64,000 nucleotides of DNA from Dichomitus squalens LYAD-421 SS1 (lineage: Eukaryota > Basidiomycota > Agaricomycetes > Polyporales > Polyporaceae): assembly GCF_000275845.1 (NCBI RefSeq), contig NW_006766911.1, positions 214,388-278,387 on the forward strand, written 5' to 3'. Positions 1 through 11,325 of the stretch are shown in pieces (within the stretch, counting starts at the first letter, position 1; each line of letters opens with the position of its first letter). Both the position numbers and the translations under genes were made by a program. The notes under the pieces were generated by a model. It was not told the DNA's origin. It made no database searches and was given only the letters and a program-made list of their open reading frames with translations.

Positions 1-1658
1 CTGACCTTGATTGTACCTGCAGCATAGACGGTCGGGTTCTGGTCAAGCAATCGGTTGAGATCGGAGAGCCTGTCATCTTCGTTTCGATGAATCATAGGTG
101 AGCCTACCGTGTCCTCCAGCGGCTCAGCCACTCATCTTTGCGGGCGAACAGGCTCGGCCGTACGTAGACTCTTCGATCGGGATTATTGGAATGGCTTCCT
201 TATCCTGTCGCACAGCGTTCGGCTTCCTTCCCGGACAAGAAGTGAAGGATGCCGGTGTTGGGAACCTTGGTCTTCAGGACCGTGAGTCATTTTCAGTCTG
301 TCCAGCGTTCTGTCCAGCGTGGGCACTGACATCTTCTTCCACTAGAACGCGAGTCATTACGCTGGATCCAGAAGTACATCTCCCAATTCGGCGGCGATCC
401 GGAGCGCGTGACCCTGTAGGATGCCTATGAATATTTTACACAGAGTTTTCGCTCATTACGTCTTTTCGCAGAGTCGGCCTGAGCTCCGGGGGTGTCTCCG
501 CCGCGTTACACACGGTCATCAATGGAGGGAACTCTGAGGGCCTCTTCCACGGCGTTTGGGCGGAGTCTGGCGCTATTCAGCCGGCGGGATGGATTAACGA
601 CACCGTCCCACAAGCCACGTATGACAACTTCGTCAAGGCCATCGGCTGCTCAGGCTCTGCAGATACCCTCGCATGTGCCAGAACGGCGCCAGTGGACGTC
701 GTCACTCGGGCGGGCTCGCAGGGAAGCTGGACTCCGCACGCCGATGGATCGTTCATCACGGACGCTCCGCAGAAGCTACTCGCCAACGGACAGTTTACGA
801 AAGTGCCCGTGGTCGCAGGTACGCGTATATGCTCTCACCTGTCATGCCGTATGCACTCATCTGGTGATCAGGAAATGCGGAAGACGAAGGAACGCTGCTG
901 TCGGTCGGCATTCCGCCTATCGCGTACGTCCAGTCTTTTTTCCAACGACAATTGATGATGTGATAGGAGCTGGTGCAGGAACGATACCGAGTTTGAGCAG
1001 ATCATCAAGGCGTCGTACTACCCGGACATCAGCGACGCCGACATGAAGTCCCTGCTTGAGCTATATCCTGATGTCCCGGCGCTCGGCGCACCGTATGGAA
1101 CTGGGGACAAGTACCAGTTCCAGGCGATGTGGAAGCGAGTCGCTTCGCTGATCGGTGACGTCGGTGTGGACGCCGTCCGTCGCGCGTTCGTCCAGAACTT
1201 TGCGAAAAGGGGCGTGGACGCCTGGGCATATGGTACGTGCTTTGCTCCTCCGCCGCCGATGCGGGCGTCTCATAGCTCGGACAAGTCGCTGAGACGTTCA
1301 CGTAGTGTATCGCCGCAATTATGTGCCCGGATTCGGCTCGGTGAGTGCACATTCGGCACTCTTCTTCACTAGCCATTTGGCTGACGCGATCATCCATCGC
1401 GATGTCTCACTTACGCAGACTCACGGTTCGGAGCTTTCGAACATCTACGGCGGCGGTGACATGGGAGCTCAGCTCATCCACTTTGCCAACACACTCAACC
1501 CCTCATCATCCTGGCCCAAGTACGACCTCCTTGGACGCGCTTCCCTCGAGTTCTATGGGAACATAACCAACCTTACTGGGGTCATCGTGGACAATTACAG
1601 GGAGGCGGGTATTCAGCTCGCTATGAAGCTGAATGCGGAGATGTCGTGGCCGGCTTGA
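1..1658 (+). CDS. Type-B carboxylesterase/lipase, 5' end cut off by the window
   Basis: Partial secreted-type alpha/beta hydrolase of the carboxylesterase type B family, which hydrolyses ester bonds. The first readable exon (about 22-97) encodes DGRVLVKQSVEIGEPVIFV, the beta-strand region before the RLGPFGFL motif. That motif is assembled across an 8-nt exon at 152-159. The nucleophile elbow reads GLSSGG (about 480-500) with the catalytic Ser. The acid is the Glu in NAEDEGT (about 873-890) and the His lies in THGSEL (from about 1421). About seven introns are seen. The protein ends at the stop at 1656-1658. The signal peptide and oxyanion-hole region lie upstream of the window. It is a close paralogue of the gene at 25016-27517, which shares intron positions. 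The triad appears intact, so the gene is probably functional. Substrate unknown. Confidence 0.85.
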
Positions 1659-3240
1659 TTATGACTACGTTGATGCATTGCGAGGTGGAATTGGTTGTTA
1701 TCGATCAGTAGTATGCATGAGGAGGTTCTCAGCAAGACGAGATCAGTGATAGCAAGAGGAACAAGCTTACGATCGCAGGCTTGCGAGGCGCCGTCACGTG
1801 GTTCTTTGTTGTGGTCTGCAGCTGGCGCCTTTTCGCATTGCGGACTTTCCGTTCACGACCTTGCTTCAGTCACCCTCGACATGCCTTGGGCCGTCGACGC
1901 CCATCGCACGACTTCCATAGTATCGTTCAAAGTCTTTCTTTTCAATGTACGAAGACGATCATGCTTTACCGGCGCGGATGTGGCGTTCAAATATGAGGAT
2001 AGTGTGTACACGAAAGCTCAAGTACTATCACTGTGAGTATCGCAATAGATCCGGAAATCCGTATGAGTGGCAAGTCGTGCTATCCAATAGTACCTCGCCA
2101 ATAGAGGACGACTCCTGCTACGGCTAGACGTCGGTGTGTTTTGGTTCTCGCTTCAGCATAGGTTTGGCTCTCAAGAACCTTGATCCTTGGATGAGGTTGT
2201 ACTGAAGACTTACCGCACTTGGTGTAACCATGTTTCATCAGCAACCTTCTTGTCCTTATGCACAAATGGTATGTTATGGCACAACAGCCCGCCGTATACA
2301 AGGCAAAACGAGTCACTCATCATCACATCGTCCTAGCGCTCTATCCTCATGAGAGCTGCTTGTCTGGCACAACAGAAACGCAGCCAGCGACAATCATAGA
2401 GTAATAGGTGAGTCCTCCATCCACTTCCTCAAGTATGATTATGTTTTAGCCCCACTCTGCCAATCGCCCTGCTCACCAACGCCAAAGTCTCGGTTTCGTC
2501 AGAAGCGAAGGGTATACTCAATAGCGACCATTGCCTTCGGCACGAGTGCTGAGCGAGCATGGTGCATGAGCTGAGTTCCGCTCGTTGTTCGGCGAGTGTT
2601 CGGCGACCATGAGAAGTCTAAGTACGTGCACGCGTCATGTTCATCGTCGATTACTCCTTATGGCATAGACCCCTTCGACAACCGACGGGCGCGTTGTGGG
2701 CACTGGGCAGTGGCTGTCCTCACGAAAAGGGCTGCACGGTTGGCGCTTCCACCCCAATGCACTGCAACGGTCGATCCATCGAACCCCTTTTGACCTCGGC
2801 CGTGTTTCGGGAGAGATATCTCCGCACTTTGCCTCACGTCGCGTTGCTCTGCCACAGGTCGGGCGATACTGTTTCTCGAGCCGATTGGAAGAGATTGGAG
2901 ACCAGTTCAGGAGCTTAGCAAGCTCATCAATGCGCAGACGCTTGCATTCTGTAAAATGTGGCACTGTAATCAATTTCCTTGTTCTCAATATGAAGCGTGC
3001 TGACTGTGCCAATTAGGGTTCGCCTGATGGGACTCTCGTGGCTTGTTCCTTCGACAAGTCCAGTGGATTGCGTGTTCCTGAGCGCTGACATGCCTCAGAT
3101 TATGGGCAGGACATCTCCGCCTCCGGAGGTATCACGACACTCTGTTCTTCCGACGCGCTTGCCGAGCATGCTAGCCGTACACTCCGCTTGTAGGGCACAT
3201 TTAAGACCGCCTGCGAACTTCGAGGAGTCTCACCCCGCGG
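1659..3240. other. Intergenic, no supported gene
   Basis: Several short open frames are present on both strands, but none has a recognisable domain, consistent splice structure or a paralogue in the window. Nothing else was identified. Confidence 0.5.
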
Positions 3241-3280
3241 CTTCCTCTTCCTTCTTCCTTTCTTACTCTTCACTATCCAC
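3241..3280 (+). promoter_or_regulatory. Pyrimidine-rich tract upstream of the propeller gene
   Basis: A CT-rich stretch (CTTCCTCTTCCTTCTTCC and continuing) lies about 125-165 bases before the ATG at 3404. Such tracts are common in fungal core promoters near transcription starts. No TATA box is obvious. Inference only. Confidence 0.35.
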
Positions 3281-3403
3281 TTATACATTCGCGGTAAGCT
3301 CATTCATCAAGCTTCAAGTGGGGTCTCTCACACCACCTGGTCCTTTATCGCTGATCACTTTGTCTTCTATCACAGTAGCAGCATCTTTTTAATTTCTGCT
3401 AAG

Positions 3404-5041
3404 ATGAAGGTCTCCACCGCATTCCTTACCTACGTCTGCTCCGCTGCAGCGCTCGCGTCTGCAACCGCTGTCAGCCGTCCCTATGTCAAGATGCTTACGA
3501 AGGCGTCACCGCGCTCTCCCAATGGAGCGATCTATTGTGAGTCTACTTGCGGGCTTGTTAGATCTACGGTCGCTCAACTTTGCTGCAGTCATCACGAACG
3601 GTCCGGATGAGAACATGGTCGTGAGCGCTGCTATCAACGCCGACGGTACCTTGGTACGTGTTCGCAGCTCTGTGCTGTCGCTTACGGAAACTCATCTTTG
3701 ATTGCAGCGGCTCGATAGGGCGGTTGCAAGCGGCGGACGAGGTCTACATGGCCACACTGCGAATGGCAACACAGGCGCGGACGGCCTCTTCTCTCAGGGC
3801 TCTGTGCAGGTCTCGTCCAAGAAGAACCTGCTCGCAACGGTCAATGTGAGTATATGTTCACACTGCGACACGCTTCTGTTTTGACCATGACTTGTTCCAG
3901 GCTGGCTCAAATACGATTTCCCTCTTCTCTATTGACCCTCGCAGGCCCACGATCCTCACTCCTCTCGGCGATCCGATCTCATCAGAGGGAGAGTTCCCCC
4001 AGTCCGTGGCGTTCTCGAGCGATGGTAGCCGCCTTTGCGCCCTTAACGGTGGTGCCATCAATGGCGTGAAGTGCGATACTCCACTGACTGGATGCGTGCA
4101 CATAGGGTGCTAACCTCTCTGTCTACAGCTGCTTCTCTGTGGACTCGAAGCTCGGCCTCGTCACGCTGCCGAACACCCTCCGCTACCTCGGCTTGAATCA
4201 GACGAACCCGCCGAACGGTCCTCCAGGCACCTTGTCGCAGATCCACTTCTCCGAGGATGACAGCAAGCTCGTCGTGTCCTACAAGGGCGCCACTGGCCCC
4301 GGCTTCCTTGCGACCTGGGACGTGGCCAAGGACGGCTCCCTCGCGGCGAACTACACCCAGGTCAACGTACCTGGAGCCATGGTGCCATTCTCACTGACGC
4401 CTATTACGGGCGAGAATGCATTCCTCCTGACCGACCCCGGTATCGGCTTCGACGTCGTCGACTTCAGTGGCAAGGGACGTGGCTCTGCCAACACCGTCCC
4501 TGGGAACGGCGCAACGTGCTGGTCGACGTACAGCACGAAAACGGGCAACTACTACACTGTGGACGTCGCGGCTAACACGATCCGCGAGGTCCAGCTCGAC
4601 AGCAACTTGAAGCCCAGTGCGGTTGCGGTACGTGCATGGGCTGCTCGTCATGATGGCGCGCGCATATTACTGACTTCTGGCGGCTGATCCAGTCCTACAC
4701 GGTCGCGAACGGTACCTCCCCAATCGACCCCGAGGTTGCTACTGTCGGCGGCAAGGAGTAAGTCGGAAAGTCGTACGAAACTTGGCTACGGCTCACGATT
4801 CGCTACCAGTTACCTGTACGTCCTCGGCGCCGCATCTGAAGTCGTCGACGTGTTCGCTCTCAGCGGTCCCGCGAAGGCCAAGCAGATCGCCACCGTCGAC
4901 GTGGCTGGCCCTGCTCGTGCCGCGGGTCTCTCCCTGTGTGAGTAATGGACATTACGCCCTTCCCTCGGATGGTGCTGACGATCACGCGCAGCTCCGGGGA
5001 GCCTCCAGGGCATGGCTACCTACGTCCGTTCTGGCTACTAG
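3404..5041 (+). CDS. Secreted beta-propeller protein, lactonase / carboxymuconate cyclase-like
   Basis: The protein begins MKVSTAFLTYVCSAAALASA, a typical signal peptide, followed by repeated propeller-like segments. Examples are the blocks around TISLFSIDP, FPQSVAFSSDGSRLCALNGG, QIHFSEDDSKLVVSYKG and YLYVLGAASEVVDVFALSG. About eight exons are joined; the largest runs from about 4131 to 4628, and the last short exon ends GMATYVRSGY at the TAG at 5039-5041. The length is near 390 residues, usual for the seven-bladed lactonase-like fold. The family assignment rests on repeat pattern and size, not on catalytic residues, so the enzyme activity is uncertain. The gene stands alone, with a paralogue-rich region on either side. 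Another propeller-type extracellular protein is possible. Confidence 0.7.
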
Positions 5042-5528
5042 GCATTGCGAGATTGCGAGCATCCGTCTGGAATAATTTGAACACTTCTACGAATCCCGAT
5101 CAAGCATCACCCTAATACTTCATGTTTCATTTATGTGCACTGCACGATAACAGTTCATTTTGATTCCATTGCTTTGGGTAATGGTCATTTGCTCCTTTCC
5201 CGTAGACTTGGGTTCTGTGACAGCTAGTGGGCATATGAACCGCTCCCGCACCTTCGCGCCCTAGGCATGCCACCATCTCTCATGATATTTGCGCACTTGT
5301 CCTTCGTTGCGCCAGGCTGGGTAAGACGTACTCGGTACGGTTGCAAGAGTAATGCCTTGACAGGAAGCGATGGAAGCAGTTCGCAGTGGGAGCTTATCGG
5401 AGCAATTGTCAGCCGTATCGTCTTCTCTCGTCATATGCCCCGATGATATAGGATACGCAGTCAGTCGAGTGCCCTGACAATGGGGTGCTCGTTTTGCGCG
5501 AGCGCTTCGCGTACTTGTGGAGATTCAT

Positions 5529-6261
5529 TAGGGGTAGTCAAAGATGGCGGTTCGGTGGACGGTTCGTTGAGCGATTCTACAGCGATTCTGTCGAAGGGAA
5601 TCGTCCTGGATTCGTGTGGGCACTTTGATCACCCCACGTTTCTACGGGTCGATTCCAGGGTAGATTCTTGAGTCGGTCAGGCCTTCGGGCGTCTGTGATA
5701 TTAAAATCAGGTAATCCATGCATCCTCGCGCGATGGTTTCTCTCTGTGTGCCGCGTTGCTCTTCCCCCTACTATGCTTCGTTACAGCTCTTGGGACCTCA
5801 GAGAAGATCTATCCATCTCATCAACAAGATACACGGCGCACTTGATTCCCGGTCTTCGTGCTAGAGCCAGCAGAAGGTTGCCAAGTGAGACGGCCAGACT
5901 ATCTGAAAGTAGGGTTTTCGATCTGATTGGACATTTGAAGGTGGAGGGAATCTGTAGACCAGCAATTCTGATAAAAGTAGAGAAGCGGCAAGCTTGCAGT
6001 AGGGCCATGGTCGCTCGTAAGACGTGCCAAGACAAACCCCAATAAAATTTCGACATATAACCTATTTTAAGAGGGCTTATCCGAGGTCGGGCTGAGAGAA
6101 TCGAGTGGAGAGAATCGCGATTCGGGTGGGCGGTGCTCCTCCAGACTCGCACCGGCGATTCGACGCGATTCTGCCAGAATCGCGGATTCCCCCCCACTCG
6201 AATCGTCTCCCGAATCGTTCCCTCGAATCGTCCACCGAACCGCCATCTTTGACTACCCCTA
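5529..6261. mobile_element. Non-autonomous DNA transposon (MITE-like) with 33-bp perfect inverted ends
   Basis: Positions 5529-5561 and the complement of 6229-6261 are identical over 33 bases and begin TAGGGGTAGTCAAAGATGGC; similarity continues with one mismatch to about 38 bases. The inner flanks are crowded with GATTC/GAATC motifs in both orientations, which look like subterminal transposase-binding repeats. The ends start and finish with TA, compatible with a TA target duplication, but no longer duplication is visible. The roughly 730-bp body has no convincing transposase. Superfamily unassigned. Confidence 0.8.
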
Positions 6262-6541
6262 TTTTTGCGCCATCAGGCCCTAGTCACGACAAGCCAGCCT
6301 GGTCAGGCCATATAGAACCAGGAATAACGTCGTCCGTCGACTTGCACAGAAAAACATAGGCATCCAGTCATTTCGCCACAAAGAAATATAACCTCCGCTC
6401 AACAACAGACGCTCCTAAGGGATGTGGCACACACTAGGCATGCAAGCAGTCCAGCACGATTGCCGCCTTGGATACTATTGGTGCACAAGGCATACGGCGC
6501 ACGCGAAGCGAACACAGGCAAACGATATGCGAGCAGCGCAC

Positions 6542-8712
6542 TCACGACGCAGCTATTTCGACGTCCCGTACATCATCTCGTCCCTCCGTAAATTCGTTAC
6601 CGTCACCACCGTGAACATCACCAGCCTTCTCATCGACTGCGGTCCCACTCTCGCTCTCGGACCTCGCCCTCTTGACCTCCCTCTCGCTCACCGCCTCCGA
6701 GCCCTCACGACTCGCGCGCTTTGCGCCCTCCTCGCGCTCCTGGATCTTCGCAAGCAGGGCCTTCTTCTTCTTCAGCCGCCCGAGCTCGCGCAGCGTGAGC
6801 TTCCTCCCGTCCGCCGCGTCGGGGTCGAAGGCCGCAGCTTCAGACAGCGTGTCGCGGATGAGCGCATCGTGGTCAGGGTCGACGTTTTTGGGCAAGGAGG
6901 AGAGGTCGGAGTAGAGGTCGAGCTTCTTCAGCTCTTCGGGGGTTGCTGGAGAGATATGACGTGAGAGAGGGGAATAGAGGTGGACATGAGGACGAAACGT
7001 ACCCGATACGAGGCATCTTGAGTTCAACGCGTCGAGTAGAGGAGAATCGGCGGACGACTCAGAAAGCTGTGCGGTCTGAGCGGCAGTCCGCTCTGGAGCC
7101 AAGGAGAAGACGTACTGTGTTTTCGTTCCAGGTGAGCAGTCGGACGAACTGTGGCTTTTCCGAGAGCGACTGCGCCCCCGCCCACTCCGCGTCAAGCAAT
7201 GTCCATATAGCGCCGTCAGGACCGACAGTGAAGTCTACTACAGGAACGGGGAACTCGACCACGTGTACGGGTGGCGGGTCCAATACACCCTCCTCGGGAA
7301 ACGGGGTGTAAAACAGAGCCGATGCCCTGTGTGCCATCAGTAATCCGAACGCAGCGAGTGTAGGTAGAGGAAGCTCACCCGACGACACTGAAAACAATGA
7401 ATCGTCCGTGTTCTCCGCGGTCGACGGACTGTATCTTGTACACAACGAAGGCGAGCACCGTTTCCTCAGAAGCTGAAGCAGCCGGCCGGTTGCTCTCGTC
7501 TGCAGGCTCGCCCGTGTCTGCGTCGGCCATAGGCTGGTCTCCCCGCTCCTCAGCGGGAGTCCCAGATGCCTCCCGCTCCTTCCCCCCAGCGTCTGCGTTC
7601 TGGTTCACCTTCCCTTTGCCCTTGCCACGACCCCTCCGTCCCTTACCCTTACCCTTCTGCGGTTGAGCGCCTTCGCCGGTTTCTCCATCTTCGTCCCCCT
7701 CGCTCCAGCCGCGCTTCCTCTTCGGCGCCCGCACTCTGATGTACGGCTCCGCGACGTTGAAGATGGAGATGTTCGCTAACAGCCTCCCCGACATCCAGTC
7801 CCAGACCTTGAGCATTGGATCGCCACCACCGGATACAAGGGCTGACTCCTTGAATGACGGGATGTGGAGGGCAGATACATATCTACTCAACATGAACGAC
7901 TCGTGTGCGCATTTAAGGGGATGGAGGAACGTACGTTTCGTGGCCAAGGCAGTACCGCTCGATATTGTACCCCTGGGGATACCAGCTCACACGGATGTGC
8001 TCGTCGCGATCGGCAGTGACAATGTACCGCTCATCAGGTGTGAGCAGAAAAGTCGTCAGGAGGGATGCGTGCCCGAGGACGAGGGTGCCGTTGGAGGGGT
8101 TTTCGTGCGCGTTGAGAGAGCCGCGCTTCGAAGCGCCTATATCCGATGCGGGTACTTCGGGGGTATGTTCGGGGTAGAGGGGGTAGCTATAGTCGCGTCG
8201 GATGGAGGGGACAGGAGACGGGGCGGACGGCTGGAACTGACCTGAAGACGTCGCCGAACTTATCGCTAATGACGATCGTCTGACCGTCGCGAGTGAATGC
8301 AACTTCGGTGGGCTTCTTCGGAAGCTCCCTGACATACCAACAAAAGTCAGCGCAGGTGCAGAAAGGACAGGCGGGACGCACGCTTACCTCTCATTCAGGA
8401 GTTCTAGCGTCTCCACCCTCCAGATTTTCAACTTTTTGTCGTCTGCTGTGGTCGCTACATGTGTCAACGTAGAGTCCACAGCGGTGCATCGGATAGGCCC
8501 TGATTGCACAAGAGCAGTTTGTAAATCATCTCCTAGCCGTGTTGTGGATTGGGCGAGTTCGCCGTCCCTGACTCGGGCATCCTTAGTCCGTGAATGCATG
8601 AGACATCTGATTCAATAGCGTACTGCGCATTCAAAACATGGTAGTGGTGCCCAGAAACTATGAGGGCCTTCCCAGATGCCAGGGCGAGACGTGTATAAGG
8701 AAACAACGACAT
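6542..8712 (-). CDS. TRM82: tRNA (guanine-N7)-methyltransferase non-catalytic subunit, WD40 protein
   Basis: Eight exons fit exactly in phase: 8624-8712, 8388-8567, 8242-8328, 7935-8186, 7379-7882, 7116-7326, 7003-7066 and 6542-6945, giving about 596 residues. Typical TRM82 segments are seen: GPIRCTAVDSTLTHVATTAD, DDKKLKIWRVETLELLNER, KKPTEVAFTRDGQTIVISDK (FGDVF follows), LTPDERYIVTADRDEHIRVS and GGGDPMLKVWDW. In yeast and animals this protein stabilises the catalytic Trm8 subunit for m7G46 formation in tRNA. An insert rich in Lys, Gly and Arg (about 7540-7720) interrupts the propeller, and the C-terminal tail is charged and coiled (KLTLRELGRLKKKKALLAKI). The start was chosen at the ATG giving MSLFPYTRLALASGKALIV. 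It diverges from a tRNA gene about 100 bases upstream. Confidence 0.9.
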
Positions 8713-8809
8713 TTGAGGATGTCGGTCTCCTTCACAGACCCTACACGCAGGGGATCTATTAGCGAGTGAGCAAATAAGATATGTATTGGTTTGCGTTTCG
8801 ATGTCTATC

Positions 8810-8892
8810 TCTCTGTTAGTATATCGGTTAGTACACGCGCCTGTCATGCTGTGTGGTCGCGCGAAAGCGGGGTTCGACTCCCCGACAGAGAG
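8810..8892 (+). tRNA. tRNA-Asp (anticodon GTC) with an 11-nt intron
   Basis: A full cloverleaf can be drawn. The acceptor stem is TCTCTGT with ACAGAGA followed by G73. The D stem is GTAT/GTAC, the anticodon stem CGCGC/GCGCG, and the T arm CGGGG-TTCGACT-CCCCG. The anticodon GTC is at 8843-8845. A short intron (about 8847-8857) sits after position 37, the standard nuclear position. The B box GGTTCGACTCC is good. A TTTT run at about 8916-8919 may terminate Pol III transcription. Confidence 0.93.
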
Positions 8893-9115
8893 TTTGCGCA
8901 CACCTCACTATACCCTTTTATCCTTGTGTATATGATGGGCGTCAAGCCAGCAGTCTGCCATTCAAATTTCAGTCGGTTGCGTACATGAAAGTCACATCTA
9001 CGAATGAGCAGCCCCTCCCTAATCCCGCCTTCTCTACTCTTCTCACGGCAATCCGATCAGCGGAGGCCAAGTTCGGTGGACTCTGGCCACTTGGTGTCAC
9101 CCCACACACCGGTGT

Positions 9116-11280
9116 TTATAATGCCATGGTGAGTTCCTTGAACGATGTTCCTTCTACACGATGGCTTGTACTTACTCCCAATTTTGCAGCACTGAAGCAA
9201 GGTAACCAGTCATCTAGAGCCAACTGGAACAGGCCTAAACCAGCATAGAAAGGCTCCTGGGAGATGGGACTGTAGAATCCCACCGTCTTGAATTCCGTGT
9301 GGTTGGCGTCGGGAGTCAAGAGCACGCGAAGGTCGGACACGTGCACCATATTGTCATGCGTCAGACCGAAGAAGGACGGGAACGTAGGTGCAACATTGCA
9401 GCTGGACCGTGGCCGCAATCCCGTTACTAAGGATCACATAGGAACTCGGGACCACATACGCAGGTATCGCCACGCTGGGCGTTCGTTGGGGAGAATTTGA
9501 CTCGATGGAAGCAAGTCCCATTGTTCGCCAAGGGTCGACTGTGGGAATACCTCCGTAACCGCGGTATGTGACATTGTCCATTCACTCACATTCTCCGTTC
9601 GTGAACAGGACATTCGATGGCGTCATGTTCCACCCGCCGTATTTGTTGACATGTTCGACGGCAGGGGCAGATGGAAGTCCTTGGGGGAATGCCATGTTGC
9701 ATTGTTCTTGGTAGAGTTCTAGCGAGCGGAACGATGTCTCGATGGATAGTGGGTCATTAGGGTCTCCACGTTCATAGAATCCTGTGCCGAATGATCAGGA
9801 TACTCAGCAAACGAAGGTCAGAAGTCAGGGTAGCGTCATACCGTACTCGGAGCAGTACTGCCACATCCAAGAAAAGGCACGGCCGCGCGCAGGTTCGGTC
9901 CCAGGTATGGCTGCGTAATTGACTTGCTTGATTCCGGCCAGAAACGCGTTGAGCGCGACGTCGATTCCAAAAGAGGCCGCAAGCCCTGTCTCAGTTGGCA
10001 GTGCCGTGAAGTTTTGAGTCTCTACGACGTTGCAAAATGGAAGGACAGAGTCCTTGAAGCCGTAGTACTACAGGTACACGGCGCCATGTTAGTCAAACGT
10101 CGAGGAGAAAATGATTCGATCGCATACTTGATAGAAGTCAAGGGGGTCCATGAGAATCTCAGCAGCGTCCACGTCGCTGGTATTGGCAGCCTGTTCCCTC
10201 GTAACCCCATCTTCTCTCGCTCTGAGCAGTTTGACCTTCAAGTCCACCGCCTGCGTGGCAGTCCCGTTTGCAAGCGTAGCGTCTACGAAACGTGTCACCG
10301 CAACCCAGTCCGCAGAACAGTTCCGCGTAAGGCTACGCTCAGCAGCCTTGTAGTACGCGGCCATGTCAATCTGGGCATGCACGGGTGCGGAGGAGGCCCA
10401 AACGGCAAAGATCGTCTCCGGATTGCGGACGCGAAGTAGAGCTCCACGGACCCCAGGATAGGACCCGCCAAGCCATATCCATGGGGTATTTGACGGATGA
10501 AGAGGGTTATTACGAACTTCACTCGAGGGACCGCTAGCATTATCGAATGGCCCAGGGCCAGCGGAAGGGAGAGAGAACCTCTTGGCGAAATAGACAACGT
10601 CTTCCAATGCCTGATCCGTGGTCAGGAACTGCCACTGCTCAGCAGTTGTATTCTCCTGTTCAACAGTAGCATCAATCGTATGTGCCTTGGAAGGGGCTCA
10701 AACAAACGCAGCATACATTTGCGGGGAACGGCAGGGAATCTCCGTAGTATCGATGTTCCCAAAGGATAGCCACTCCGTTGTATCGCTTTGCGAGTCGCAT
10801 AGTCGCGGACAGACCATGATACTCCTGATCACAGTATGGATGAGCTCCGTACATTCGGACAAGAAGATCATTACGCTACCTGCAAGTAATACGGCAGCAG
10901 TGGTTCTGCATCTTGCTCTCCTGAGTCAAAGACTGCAAGACTATAGGTCACCTCAGAAGGTCATTGGAACGGTTCTAGCAACATACGAAAGATAGGCCCG
11001 CCAGGCTTGTAGTAAGTATCGTTGATCCAGTATCGGTTCTTGTACATTCCAGTCGCATTCCCGAAATGATCCAGAGGCATCTAAGGCGTTCCCGAATCAG
11101 CATTGAATTTTGCACTGATAGTGGACGACTTACATCGAAGAACAACGCCTGATTTGGGGCAGTCTCTCCCCGACGCACAGGGACGAGAGGCTCCCTTAAA
11201 GGCAGACTCGGAGCCTTGAAGGCTCCAGCGGCGACGAAGAGCGAGAAAGAACACAACAAGAGACTACCTAGATTGCTCAT
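9116..11280 (-). CDS. Peptidase S28 family serine protease (prolyl carboxypeptidase-like), copy 1
   Basis: A secreted serine peptidase of the S28 family, which cleaves after proline or removes short N-terminal peptides. The protein starts MSNLGSLLLCSFSLFVAAGA (signal peptide), then QALFFDMPLDHFGNATGMYK, RYWINDTYYKPGGPIF and EYHGLSATMRLAKRY. The nucleophile motif is GGSYPG in WIWLGGSYPGVRGALL. NGEFDPWRTMGLAS is assembled over an intron and contains the catalytic-Asp region. The His region is in DNMVHVSDLRVLLTP. About nine exons are present, with introns of about 50-75 nt. The last exon reads past the end of the neighbouring paralogue and adds about 25 residues before the stop at 9116; an unrecognised final intron is possible. 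A TATA element lies 40 bases upstream of the ATG. Tandem paralogue at 12257-14359. Confidence 0.87.
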
Positions 11281-11317
11281 GATTGCACAGTTTGTATTGC
11301 TAGAGATGGTGGATCAT

Positions 11318-11325
11318 CTTATATA
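11318..11325 (-). promoter_or_regulatory. TATA box of S28 peptidase copy 1
   Basis: On the minus strand TATATAAG lies about 40 bases before the ATG at 11280. The paralogue has an equivalent element in the same place. Confidence 0.6.
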
